Assembly: GCA_021772935.1 (NCBI GenBank)
Contig: JAJFLA010000005.1
Coordinates: forward strand, 1-64,000
Direction of reading: 5' to 3'
Length of the DNA: 64,000 nt
Origin: Gammaproteobacteria bacterium
GTDB lineage: Bacteria > Pseudomonadota > Gammaproteobacteria > Xanthomonadales > SZUA-36
Of this stretch, positions 12,401 through 19,867 are shown in pieces (positions within the stretch are counted from its first letter, which is position 1; each line of letters starts with the position of its first letter). The notes under the pieces are model-generated. The model saw only the letters and a program-made list of their open reading frames with translations. It was not told where the DNA came from and made no database searches. A program made the translations under genes and the position numbers.

Positions 12401-13007
12401 CGGCAATTTCTTCACGTAAATCTGTCAATCGATCAAGGTTTTCCCGTGTATGTTTGATCCGGCGTTCGGTCTCTTTTCGGCGTTCCTTATAACGAGATAT
12501 TCCCGCTGCTTCCTCGAGATGAGCCCTGACTTCTTCGGGACCGGCATCGACAATCTGGGAGATCATTCCCTGCTCAATAACAGAATAACTTTTTGAACCA
12601 AGACCCGTGCCCAGAAAAAGATCACGAACGTCTTTACGTCGGCAACGGGTCCCATTCAATGAATATTGTGAGACGCCATCCCGACCGATGACACGTTTGA
12701 CTGAAATTTCGTTATAACCGGCAAACTCGCCTACAATCCGACCAAGGGAGTTATCAAATAGGAGTTCGACACTAGCGGTACCGACTGGTTTGCGACTGCT
12801 TGAGCCAGAAAAAATAACGTCCGCCATGGATTCGCCGCGTAGTACTTTCGCAGAGCCCTCGCCCATGACCCAACGCACAGCGTCTATAATGTTGGACTTG
12901 CCACAGCCATTAGGCCCGACAATGCCAGTCAGATTGGTCGGCGCAGTAAAAGTGGTCGCATCAACAAAAGATTTGAAGCCAGCAAGCTTGATTGCAGTCA
13001 GTCGCAT
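9498..13007 (-). CDS. smc: Chromosome segregation ATPase SMC
   Basis: 1169 residues. Walker A GPNGCGKSNIIDAVRWVMGE close to the N-terminus, two long coiled-coil arms separated by a hinge around residues 520-650, then the C-terminal signature LMSGGEKALTAVAFVFAIF and Walker B FCLLDEVDAPLDD. It forms condensin with ScpA and ScpB, both encoded at 15.1-16.7 kb in this window. SMC-ScpAB rather than MukBEF distinguishes this organism from enterics. It heads the smc-zipA-ligA run, sixteen bases from zipA, and is divergent from queF. Confidence 0.98.
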   Translation of the reverse strand: MRLTAIKLAGFKSFVDATTFTAPTNLTGIVGPNGCGKSNIIDAVRWVMGEGSAKVLRGESMADVIFSGSSSRKPVGTASVELLFDNSLGRIVGEFAGYNEISVKRVIGRDGVSQYSLNGTRCRRKDVRDLFLGTGLGSKSYSVIEQGMISQIVDAGPEEVRAHLEEAAGISRYKERRKETERRIKHTRENLDRLTDLREEIAAHLSRLKRQANAAERYRKLKIEKRELESSLLALQWSALRNDAELGRSGLLVQETAMQEQLAEQRAAEAHMEALHQQQVSAGEAFNTVQGELYSIGSDIARLEQTIQHSLELQSRQKKEYEETSSSLQDMEKHMVLDRAQVEDLTTRLAEVEPALEKAQEEEVNADSALQAAEAEVASWQESLEKHHLKNNELNRKADSQRVAVEMLDGRMQDASNRLENLAGETQGTDTAALSLEVVELEKQCSAVVKQLAEQQQQLEQNRKELNNRRQDLRDNTAQQHDLQGEINRSEGRLASLKALQQAARESDKGMAWLEANGLKSASRLVEQLDVAQGWETATETVLGFWLEAVMVDDPANLSTALRQLSADNGSDVELTLLSQQSSTIKTIPGTLAEKVTAPDAIMAQLNQVHVADSLEAAFSAVSDRQNGSSAITTEGLWVGSGWVRVAGSQSGQAGMLARKQEIKSLQNQVIKLQQQWSCLDESNQAERNALLATEKAINELQQRVNKLHRESADLGSVLNAGRARINDLSGRQKQLAEESTTLQKRYSDDQAQIKTSRVALASLLNEMAATEKQRSVLDTQRQSLLERRDTARTDAREARNLRHQLALKTESRRASLGSLRTSLERMDTQFSHLQQRYLDLSEQIAQNEDPQEKYRTEMEGLLQTRIGVEQRLTSARGHLQQLEEDYRKLDATRQTSVGQVEEIRSTLEQARLQQQELELNARNLQQQVEQLGHQVTALAETLPEDADPQAWQQDLERLDVRITRLEPVNLAAISEYEEERKRKEYMDAQHEDLISALETLEHAIKKIDRKTRTRFKDTFESVNKGLQELFPKLFGGGHAYLELTGDDLLTTGVAIMARPPGKRISNIHLMSGGEKALTAVAFVFAIFRLNPAPFCLLDEVDAPLDDANVARFTAMVKEMSETVQFVVVTHNKITMEMVHQLSGVTMREPGVSRLVQVDIDEAAKFAGD

Positions 13008-13072
13008 ATATTGAATCTATGGTCAGAGATGAGTAAAGTGCCCATCCAATTTTTGTTTTCCGGAGTAAAATT

Positions 13073-13462
13073 ATGGCGACCCAGCCCAGTCGGGAACTGG
13101 AACTGTTTCCAAACCCCCAGCCTAACCGAGATTATACCATTCGAATCAGCATTCCGGAGTTTACTTGTTTGTGTCCGAAGACCGGCCAACCCGACTTCGC
13201 CACACTGTTGCTTGAGTATATTCCAGACCGACAATGTGTAGAGCTTAAATCTCTCAAAATGTACGTCTGGAGCTTTAGGAATGAAGGTGCATTTCATGAA
13301 GCGGTCACGAATGAAATTCTCGACGACCTGGTCACGGCTACGAGTCCACGATTTATGCGGCTGAGCGCAATTTTTAGTGTACGTGGCGGTATAGATACCA
13401 CGGTCATCGCCGAACATAAGGCGGAAAACTGGCAACCGTCAGTTGTGGTAAAACTGCCATAA
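13073..13462 (+). CDS. queF: NADPH-dependent 7-cyano-7-deazaguanine reductase QueF (short type)
   Basis: 129 residues, the length of the single-domain (YkvM-like) QueF. It reduces preQ0 to preQ1 in queuosine biosynthesis. The catalytic cysteine is in [10 protein letters not shown] (C34), the substrate-binding glutamate region is [17 protein letters not shown], and [13 protein letters not shown] follows. A good Shine-Dalgarno GGAG stands seven bases before the ATG. Other pathway genes in the window are queG (35.0 kb) and folE2 (47.4 kb). Convergent with bolA. Confidence 0.95.
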   Translation: MATQPSRELELFPNPQPNRDYTIRISIPEFTCLCPKTGQPDFATLLLEYIPDRQCVELKSLKMYVWSFRNEGAFHEAVTNEILDDLVTATSPRFMRLSAIFSVRGGIDTTVIAEHKAENWQPSVVVKLP

Positions 13463-13533
13463 GTTTTCACTTTTTGTAAGCCAGAACTCAGGCCAGGTAA
13501 TGGGTTGCTCTTTTTCATGGATGAATAAGAGCC

Positions 13534-13696
13534 AGGAGCCTGTCGGGTTTGACCGATCGTAGCGAGGGAAAGCAGATTTGAGTCAGATTTTTCGGTCTTT
13601 TAAGGCGAATAGCACCGCTATTCAACGCAAAAGAGCGGGGAATCTGGCCAAACTCGGGTTTTCCGCAGTAGATCATGTTAAATCCGACAGGCTCCT
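13534..13696. repeat. MITE-like imperfect palindrome, copy 1 (AGGAGCC family)
   Basis: A 163-bp element with terminal inverted repeats AGGAGCCTGTCGGGTTT at 13534-13550 and its complement (one mismatch, AGGAGCCTGTCGGATTT) at 13680-13696. The arms continue to pair imperfectly inwards and close on the apical hairpin GAATAGC-ACC-GCTATTC. No coding capacity. It fills the space between convergent queF and bolA and ends two bases from the bolA stop codon. I see no clear target duplication. A solo end of the same sequence lies at 18299. Confidence 0.82.
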
Positions 13697-13698
13697 AG

Positions 13699-13971
13699 CT
13701 ATAGTTCTTCGCTGGCGATGGCATTGATCGCCAACGCATGAATATCTGTTTGCATCATGTCATCCAGCGCAGAATAGACAGCCCGGTGTCGAGTCAGCAT
13801 TTTCATACCGTTGAAATGCGCACTAACTATCGAAATACTAAAATGGCCGAGACCACCTTTCGCACCTTCATGACCTGCATGTTGGTGACTATCATCTTCC
13901 ACATGCAGTGATTCCGGCTCAAAGGCTGACTCAAGTAGTAACTGGATTCGGTCAACACGTCTCGCATTCAT
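13699..13971 (-). CDS. BolA-family protein
   Basis: 90 residues from ATG 13971; a longer reading frame upstream overlaps yciI and is not family-like. BolA features: MNARRVDRIQLLLESAFEP, LHVEDDSHQHAGH, the GHFSISIVSAHFNG core and HRAVYSALDDMMQTDIHALAI. It works with monothiol glutaredoxins in iron-sulfur handling and also influences morphology and biofilm genes. It lies ten bases after yciI, a pairing common in gammaproteobacteria. The palindromic element at 13534-13696 begins immediately after its stop. Confidence 0.92.
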   Translation of the reverse strand: MNARRVDRIQLLLESAFEPESLHVEDDSHQHAGHEGAKGGLGHFSISIVSAHFNGMKMLTRHRAVYSALDDMMQTDIHALAINAIASEEL

Positions 13972-13981
13972 TACGGATTCC

Positions 13982-14281
13982 TCATGGCAACGCCTTGATG
14001 AACGGCCTGACATCAACGTATTCGTACACACCTGCTTCCACATAGGGATCAGCACCAGCCCATTGGCGCGCGTCTTCCAGTGAATCGAATTCGGCAATTA
14101 TCGTCGAACCGCTAAACCCGGCCGGACCAGGTTGTGGTGAATCTATGTTAGGCATGGGTCCCGCCACCAGCAAGCGCCCCTGGTCCAGTAACGCCTGAAC
14201 CCGTGCCAGGTGTGCAGGCCGTGCGCTTTTTCGCGCTTCAAGGCTGTCTGCACAATCCGATGCGTGAATGACATACCACAT
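13982..14281 (-). CDS. yciI: YciI-like (YCII-related domain) protein
   Basis: 99 residues. YCII domain with the invariant His/Asp pattern: [69 protein letters not shown] small dimeric protein of the dimeric alpha/beta barrel fold, biochemical role unsettled. First gene of a yciI-bolA pair. Confidence 0.9.
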   Translation of the reverse strand: MWYVIHASDCADSLEARKSARPAHLARVQALLDQGRLLVAGPMPNIDSPQPGPAGFSGSTIIAEFDSLEDARQWAGADPYVEAGVYEYVDVRPFIKALP

Positions 14282-14495
14282 AGCAATAAATCCTTTGTTG
14301 TTGCAGGCAGTTTACCTGACTTGACTCATTTGTCACCCCGACCTTGAGCCGAATTCCAGCACTATCTGCTTCCATCATGTAAAAGCGGGCTATGGATCCT
14401 GAATATGTGTCTCACGACCAGCGATTCAAACGGAATCCCAATTAACTGCAAATACATTGAGTGCAGAGCTTCGACACGGGTAAAATACCAGCACC

Positions 14496-15113
14496 ATGAG
14501 TGAACGAATCGAAATCAACCCCTACGGTGCCAAGCCACGCCAACTGGATCATATTGTGGGCGTATTGGTTCGAGGTGGCTTGATTGCTTACCCAACGGAC
14601 TCAGGCTACGCGCTGGGCTGGCGCTCTAATAATCGTAAGGCCCGCGACCGCGTGATCCGATTACGTGGGCTGGATCGCCATCATCACTTTACCTATTGCT
14701 GTCGTAGCCTTTCCGAGATCGCAAAGCTGGTTAAAGTACATAATTCAGATCATCGCCTGATACGCCAGCTAACGCCAGGACCTTACACTTTTGTTTTGGA
14801 ATCAACCAATAACGTATCGCGTAATGCCCAAATGAATAATCGCCGTACCATTGGTGTACGTATTCCTGACCATCCGGTGGTTCAGGGTCTGTTGGATGTA
14901 CTGGATGAACCGATGTTGAGTTCATCACTCATACTGCCAGACCCCGAAGGTAAAATCATGGACACCGAAGACCTGTATGACGAGATTTATGGGCAAATCG
15001 ACCTGTTTGTAGATGCTGGCTATTGCCCGCTTGAGCCAACAACATTGGTGGACCTGACCAGTGGGCAGCCCAAAATCCTTCGCCACGGCCTCGGCGTGGT
15101 AGACTTTCTCTGA
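14496..15113 (+). CDS. Sua5/YciO/YrdC-family protein, YciO branch
   Basis: 205 residues. The family fold binds ATP and threonine or bicarbonate; TsaC/Sua5 members make threonylcarbamoyl-AMP for tRNA t6A. Seen here: GLIAYPTDSGYALGWRSNN, RKARDRVIRLRGLDRHHHFT, LTPGPYTFVLEST, GVRIPDHPVVQGLLD and a C-terminal TTLVDLTSGQPKILRHGLG. Length and the YCCRSLSEIAKL segment suit YciO rather than TsaC. It begins a plus-strand run with scpA starting one base after its stop. Confidence 0.88.
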   Translation: MSERIEINPYGAKPRQLDHIVGVLVRGGLIAYPTDSGYALGWRSNNRKARDRVIRLRGLDRHHHFTYCCRSLSEIAKLVKVHNSDHRLIRQLTPGPYTFVLESTNNVSRNAQMNNRRTIGVRIPDHPVVQGLLDVLDEPMLSSSLILPDPEGKIMDTEDLYDEIYGQIDLFVDAGYCPLEPTTLVDLTSGQPKILRHGLGVVDFL

Positions 15114-15114
15114 G

Positions 15115-15942
15115 ATGGAACCGGAAAAGAACGAAACCGCGCATACTGCTGATTGGCATGGTGATCAGAAAGAAATGCCCTTTGCCCTGGTACAGGGACA
15201 GCCGGTTACTGAGGTTCCTCATGACCTGTACATCCCACCGGATGCCCTGGAAGTCATACTCGACGCTTTTGAAGGGCCGCTTGACCTACTGCTATACCTG
15301 ATCCGCCGCCAGAACCTCGATATTCTTGATATACCGATTACTGAAATAACCCAACAATATGTTGAATATATTGAAATGTTAGAGGACATGCAGTTTGAAT
15401 TGGCCGCTGAATACCTTGTCATGGCAGCCATACTGGCAGAGATCAAGTCCAGAATGCTGCTGCCCAGACCCGTCATCGATGACGGTGAAGAATCCGACCC
15501 ACGGGCGGAACTGGTCAGGCGATTACAGGAGTATGAACGTTTTAAACAGGCAGCTGAGGATCTCGATGAACTACCCAGGTTGGGCAGGGATTTTACCCTG
15601 ACTGAAGCCTTTGTAGAAAACAAATCCATAGTCCGTTTGCCACCAGAGGTTAAATTGGGCGAAATCCTTGCGGCACTCAAAGATGTCATGGGGCGGGCTG
15701 AATTATTTACCCGTCATCAGATTTCTGGTGAACCCCTTTCGGTTCGTGAACGCATGTCCCGCATTTTGAGCGCGCTTAGTAATAACCCCTATATGGAATT
15801 CCACCGCTTATTCGACCCGGAGGAAGGCCGAATGGGCGTAGTCGTCAGTTTCCTAGCCCTGATGGAACTAACCCGTGAGCAACTGGTGGATTTGGTGCAA
15901 AACGAACCATTCGGACAAATTTACGTAAAATCACCCGATTGA
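15115..15942 (+). CDS. scpA: Segregation and condensation protein A
   Basis: 275 residues. Kleisin subunit bridging SMC heads. Characteristic text: FEGPLDLLLYLIRRQNLDILDIPI, EYLVMAAILAEIKSRMLLP, YERFKQAAEDLDELP and the winged-helix end VVSFLALMELTREQLVDLVQNEPFG. A 30-40 residue leader precedes the conserved core. The ATG is one base past the YciO stop and scpB begins immediately after the scpA stop. Confidence 0.95.
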   Translation: MEPEKNETAHTADWHGDQKEMPFALVQGQPVTEVPHDLYIPPDALEVILDAFEGPLDLLLYLIRRQNLDILDIPITEITQQYVEYIEMLEDMQFELAAEYLVMAAILAEIKSRMLLPRPVIDDGEESDPRAELVRRLQEYERFKQAAEDLDELPRLGRDFTLTEAFVENKSIVRLPPEVKLGEILAALKDVMGRAELFTRHQISGEPLSVRERMSRILSALSNNPYMEFHRLFDPEEGRMGVVVSFLALMELTREQLVDLVQNEPFGQIYVKSPD

Positions 15943-16701
15943 ATGATCCGAACACATGGCCCGGAAGTGCCAAAACCATCAATTGGTAAATCAATGATTG
16001 AACAGAATGACATGACAACGATTTCAATAGTAAAGGGCAAACAGCTACAACAAATACTGGAAGCCGCTCTGCTGGCAGCTGGACAGCCTTTATCGCCCAC
16101 CCAACTGGCAGCACTATTCAATGATGAGGAACGGCCACCCACGGGTGAGATTAGCCGAGCACTGGACCAACTGAAAAATGATTGTGTCGACCGCGGTGTA
16201 GAGTTGAAAAAGGTTGCCAGCGGTTATCGTCTACAGGTCCGACAAGGTCTTAACGAGTGGGTTTCGCGGCTATGGAAAGAACGGCCACAACGTTATTCAC
16301 GTGCATTACTCGAAACAATGGCCCTGATAGCCTACCGGCAACCCATCACCCGTGGCGAAATCGAAGCTGTGCGTGGCGTGTCAGTAAGTAGCAATATCAT
16401 TCGCACTTTGCAGGAACGGGATTGGATACGTGTTGTTGGTCACAGAGATGTGCCTGGTAAACCGGCCCTGTTCGGCACCACAAAGTCGTTCCTGGATTCC
16501 TTTAACCTGCAAAATCTCGATGATCTACCAACACTGGCTGAAATCCGGGACATGGAAAATCTCGAACCCGAACTGCAACTGGAACCGATACCTCCAGCCG
16601 CTGATGTGACAAACCCGGACGAGCAGAATGACAAGGCAACTGAGCATGAAACTGGTGATGAAGAGCACCTCACCCAGGAACAGGATGCGCCACAACAATG
16701 A
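15943..16701 (+). CDS. scpB: Segregation and condensation protein B
   Basis: 252 residues with two winged-helix domains (LQQILEAALLAAGQPLSPTQ; LLETMALIAYRQPITRGEIE; LQERDWIRVVGHRDVPGKPA; FGTTKSFLDSFNL) and an acidic C-terminal tail. Partner of ScpA and SMC. The start is uncertain: ATG 15943 directly follows scpA, but ATGs at 15994 and 16012 lie nearer the conserved region. The stop overlaps rluB by four bases (ATGA). Confidence 0.93.
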   Translation: MIRTHGPEVPKPSIGKSMIEQNDMTTISIVKGKQLQQILEAALLAAGQPLSPTQLAALFNDEERPPTGEISRALDQLKNDCVDRGVELKKVASGYRLQVRQGLNEWVSRLWKERPQRYSRALLETMALIAYRQPITRGEIEAVRGVSVSSNIIRTLQERDWIRVVGHRDVPGKPALFGTTKSFLDSFNLQNLDDLPTLAEIRDMENLEPELQLEPIPPAADVTNPDEQNDKATEHETGDEEHLTQEQDAPQQ

Positions 16702-17645
16702 GCCAGCATAAACGTCCACAAAGTGGAAAAACATCCACAAAGCAATCACCGGAGATCAAGCTTGAACTGAAGCCCGAGCGCTTACAGAAAATCATGGCCA
16801 GTGCTGGCCTCGGCTCCAGACGAGCACTGGAACGTCTAATCAAGTCCGGTGAAGTGCACATCAATGACGCTGCAGCAAGCCTTGGACAAACCATCAATGC
16901 CGGTGACCGGATCAATTTTGATGGTAAAAACTGGAAAGTTGTCATTCTCAAAAGCAGCCATCGCAACCTCGTCTACAACAAGCCAACCGGCGAGGTGACC
17001 ACCCGTTCAGACCCCCAGGGCCGAGCAACAGTATTTGATAAGTTACCAGCACTTCAGGGAGCCCGGTGGATCGCAGTTGGCAGACTCGACATCAACACCA
17101 GTGGTCTTTTGCTGATGACCACCGATGGCGAATTGGCCAACGCCATGATGCACCCTTCCAACCAGGTTGACCGGGAGTACGCCTGTCGCATATTCGGTGA
17201 AGTTGATGCAGAAAAACTAGCCCGACTGAAAGAAGGTGTCATGCTGGATGACGGCCCTGCTCAATTCAGCGACATCGTAGCCGCCGGTGGCGGTGAAGGA
17301 AACCACTGGTACCACGTTACCCTACTGGAGGGCCGTAACCGTGAAGTCAGACGGTTGTGGGCCTCACAGGAGGTGACTGTCAGCCGTTTAAAACGTGTCC
17401 GCTATGGTGCTGTTTTCCTGCCAAAACGTCTGCGCACGGGTGATTGGTCGGAACTGACCGCCAAAGATCACCAGGTTTTAAGAGAGGATGTGGGACTTGG
17501 ACCATTGCCTGCCCAGCTTGGTCTGAAGCCTGAAAAAGGCCATCGCGATTCTGATAAGCAGACACGGCATAAAAAAATGGGGCCGCGTAAGAAATCGACA
17601 CGATATAAAAATGTTGATCGGCAGAAACCGACCACTAACGACTGA
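16698..17645 (+). CDS. rluB: 23S rRNA pseudouridine(2605) synthase RluB
   Basis: 315 residues. N-terminal S4 RNA-binding domain (LQKIMASAGLGSRRALERLI) and RsuA/RluB-type catalytic domain with the nucleophile aspartate in GRLDINTSGLLLMTTDGELA, then LLEGRNREVRRLWASQEVTVSRL. A basic C-terminal extension (HKKMGPRKKSTRYK) is typical of RluB. Co-transcribed with scpAB, a usual neighbour in proteobacteria. Confidence 0.93.
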   Translation: MSQHKRPQSGKTSTKQSPEIKLELKPERLQKIMASAGLGSRRALERLIKSGEVHINDAAASLGQTINAGDRINFDGKNWKVVILKSSHRNLVYNKPTGEVTTRSDPQGRATVFDKLPALQGARWIAVGRLDINTSGLLLMTTDGELANAMMHPSNQVDREYACRIFGEVDAEKLARLKEGVMLDDGPAQFSDIVAAGGGEGNHWYHVTLLEGRNREVRRLWASQEVTVSRLKRVRYGAVFLPKRLRTGDWSELTAKDHQVLREDVGLGPLPAQLGLKPEKGHRDSDKQTRHKKMGPRKKSTRYKNVDRQKPTTND

Positions 17646-17658
17646 TTCTCCTACATAG

Positions 17659-18300
17659 ATGAATCTTGATCGGTTACAAACTTTATGCCTTGATTACTTG
17701 TCCGAAATCATGGCATCTGACCCGGCGCATGACATTTCACATGTCAAACGCGTGGTGAAAAATACGCTCAGGCTGACAGAAGCGGAAAAAGGCAACGCGG
17801 CGGTGACCGTGCCTGCCGCATGGTTACATGATTGTGTTTCAGTGGCCAAAGATTCACCTTTGCGTAAACAGGCTTCAAAGTTAGCTGCAGCAGAAGCCGT
17901 GCGTTTCCTTCAATCAATAGATTACCCACCTGATTTGTTAGCACAGATATACCATGCTATTGAGGCCCACAGTTTCTCAGCAAATATTGCCACCGAAACA
18001 CTGGAAGCCCGCATCGTACAGGATGCCGACCGACTGGAGGCAGTGGGGGCAATCGGTATCACACGCTGCTTTCTGACGGGTGGCAGCATGGGCACACCGC
18101 TATATGAACCCTCAGATCCATTTGCTAAAAACCGAGACCCCGACGACCGCCGCTACACCCTGGATCATTTCTATTGCAAACTACTGGGGCTGGCAGAAAC
18201 AATGAAAACTGAAGCCGGTAAAACTGAAGCCATTAAGCGTACAGACTATATGTCGGCTTTCCTGCAGCAACTAGGTTCAGAAATCGGCCACCTTGACTAG
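17659..18300 (+). CDS. HD-domain phosphohydrolase
   Basis: 213 residues. HD signature elements: HDISHVKRVVKNTLRL, AAWLHDCVSVAKD, IYHAIEAHSFSANI and VQDADRLEAVGAIGI, matching the YedJ-like metal-dependent phosphohydrolases. Substrate unknown. It is the last gene of the YciO-scpAB-rluB run, thirteen bases after rluB. Its TAG stop is shared with the first two bases of a solo repeat end (18299-18315), so insertion of that repeat may have set the present C-terminus. Confidence 0.85.
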   Translation: MNLDRLQTLCLDYLSEIMASDPAHDISHVKRVVKNTLRLTEAEKGNAAVTVPAAWLHDCVSVAKDSPLRKQASKLAAAEAVRFLQSIDYPPDLLAQIYHAIEAHSFSANIATETLEARIVQDADRLEAVGAIGITRCFLTGGSMGTPLYEPSDPFAKNRDPDDRRYTLDHFYCKLLGLAETMKTEAGKTEAIKRTDYMSAFLQQLGSEIGHLD

Positions 18301-18315
18301 GAGCCTGTCGGATTT
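18299..18315 (+). repeat. Solo end of the AGGAGCC palindromic element
   Basis: AGGAGCCTGTCGGATTT is identical over 17 bases to the right terminal repeat of the element at 13534-13696. No partner end or palindromic arm follows before the deaminase gene, so this looks like a decayed or one-ended remnant. It starts inside the HD gene stop codon. Confidence 0.7.
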
Positions 18316-18336
18316 ATCAATAAAATTGCTGGTCTG

Positions 18337-18927
18337 TCATCTCTTACCGTGACCATGGTCGGCATTGTAGATCGCGCCTCCATTTTCACCGTAGTGTGCC
18401 AGAACGGCAGCCGCTTCAGCCTTTAAAACGCTACACTGTACAACGATGCCTCTACGCTGCAGTGATCTGACCCAATGATCCGGTTTGTCACCTTCGTCAA
18501 AACCAGCAGCTTCGGCATCCTTTTTCCGCGCACCACAAATCAGACTCTTAACACCTGACCAGGGCACGGCGCCAAAACACATGGCACAGGGTTCGCAACT
18601 GGTAACCAACTGTAGCGCTCCTGATTGGGACAGATCCCATTCTTCAACAGCTACTTGCGCCAGCGACAATGCAACGATCTCAGCGTGTGCCATGGACAGA
18701 CCCACTTTTGTCACCATGTTTACACCTACAGATACCAGTTGTCCGGTTTCCTCGTTAACCACCACCGCACCAAAAGGTCCACCGGTTTGCTGGCGAACGT
18801 TTTCTTCAGACAGAGCAACAGCCAACTGCATACGCTGGCTTATTGTCACCAGGGATTCCTGCCAGTTGTCCACAAACGGGCCGACCCAGGTAGGTAATTC
18901 AAAACTACAATGCTTACTAATTGTCAT
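18337..18927 (-). CDS. Nucleoside deaminase (cytidine/deoxycytidylate deaminase superfamily, guanine deaminase-like)
   Basis: 196 residues. Zinc site: HAE in MAHAEIVALSLAQV and PCxxC in TSCEPCAMCFGAVPWSGV, with GGPFGAVVVNEETGQLVSVG before it. Members deaminate guanine, adenine in tRNA or related bases. TadA is about 150-170 residues with a different C-terminus, so guanine deaminase or an uncharacterised nucleoside deaminase is more likely. A single gene convergent with the HD gene. Confidence 0.85.
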   Translation of the reverse strand: MTISKHCSFELPTWVGPFVDNWQESLVTISQRMQLAVALSEENVRQQTGGPFGAVVVNEETGQLVSVGVNMVTKVGLSMAHAEIVALSLAQVAVEEWDLSQSGALQLVTSCEPCAMCFGAVPWSGVKSLICGARKKDAEAAGFDEGDKPDHWVRSLQRRGIVVQCSVLKAEAAAVLAHYGENGGAIYNADHGHGKR

Positions 18928-18950
18928 ATTCCAAGTCTAATCGATTCAAT

Positions 18951-19703
18951 TTAATTGTTTTGCCGTTGCCGGTTGATTTCATACAAACATACGCCAGTGG
19001 CCACCGAAACATTAAGACTTTCAACCTGTCCAGCCATCGGGATGTGGACCAGGTAATCACATAGCTCTCGGGTTAATCGTCGTAAACCACTGCCCTCGCT
19101 ACCCATTACCAGCGCCAGTGGCCCGCTCAAGTCTATGGTATACAGGCTGTCACTCGCCCCATCACTGGTCCCTGCCAGCCAGATGCCATGTTTTTTCAAG
19201 GTACGCAACACACGTGCCAGATTGGTAGCCTGAATAACCGTCAGGGTCTCGGCAGCACCACTGGCCGCCCTGCGTACAACCGGAGTGATACCTGCGGACC
19301 GATCTTTGCAAATCACCACCAGGTGTACACCGGCAGCATCTGCTGTACGCAAGCAGGCACCAAGATTATGTGGGTCCTGGACACCATCAAGCACCAGGAT
19401 CAACGGTGTGCCTGTCACCGCAGCCAGGAACTCATCCAGACGGCCTTCGGTGGCCACATTGCTACCCTTAAAACTTGCCACCACACCCTGGTGTCGTTGC
19501 TGACCAGATAGTTTGTCAAGCTCCGACGTTTTTGTCCTGATGACTTCTATACCCGAACCGTGAGCACGTGATTCAAGCTCAAGCAGCCGCTTGTTCTTAC
19601 TATCAGCAGCGGTTCGTAACCATTCAACATCGCCAGCAGCCGCTTTCAGTGCCATGGACACTGCATGTATACCGATAAGTAATTGTTCATCAGAAGGCTT
19701 CAC
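18951..19703 (-). CDS. rlmB: 23S rRNA (guanosine-2251-2'-O)-methyltransferase RlmB
   Basis: 250 residues. SpoU/TrmH knot methyltransferase: N-terminal substrate-binding domain, LVLDGVQDPHNLGACLRTAD, LVMGSEGSGLRRL and IPMAGQVESLNVSVATGV motifs. The start is GTG. It follows rnr in the same direction as in Escherichia coli, but a 161-bp palindromic element (19707-19867) separates them, so coupling may be altered. Confidence 0.96.
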   Translation of the reverse strand: MKPSDEQLLIGIHAVSMALKAAAGDVEWLRTAADSKNKRLLELESRAHGSGIEVIRTKTSELDKLSGQQRHQGVVASFKGSNVATEGRLDEFLAAVTGTPLILVLDGVQDPHNLGACLRTADAAGVHLVVICKDRSAGITPVVRRAASGAAETLTVIQATNLARVLRTLKKHGIWLAGTSDGASDSLYTIDLSGPLALVMGSEGSGLRRLTRELCDYLVHIPMAGQVESLNVSVATGVCLYEINRQRQNN

Positions 19704-19706
19704 CTA

Positions 19707-19867
19707 AGGAACCCCTGATCTATTCGTGAACTCGTGTCTTGCATCCAAAATATCCAGTTTCTGCGTTACAAATCTTGCCAATAGCCAGCTATTACCTGCG
19801 ATTCATGCCTTGAAACTGAACATTTTGAATCGCAGTCTACTTCGCTCAGAATAATTCAGAGGTTCCT
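19707..19867. repeat. MITE-like imperfect palindrome, copy 2 (AGGAACC variant)
   Basis: A 161-bp element with terminal repeats AGGAACCCCTGA (left) and, read from the right, AGGAACCTCTGA. The two arms align imperfectly along the full length (for example CAAAATGTTCAGTTTC against CAAAATATCCAGTTTC) and meet in the apex AATAGC-TG-GCTATT. It thus shares both outer AGGARCC and inner AATAGC/GCTATT with the element at 13534. Its right end forms the TAG stop of rnr, and its left end lies three bases from the rlmB start. Confidence 0.8.
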
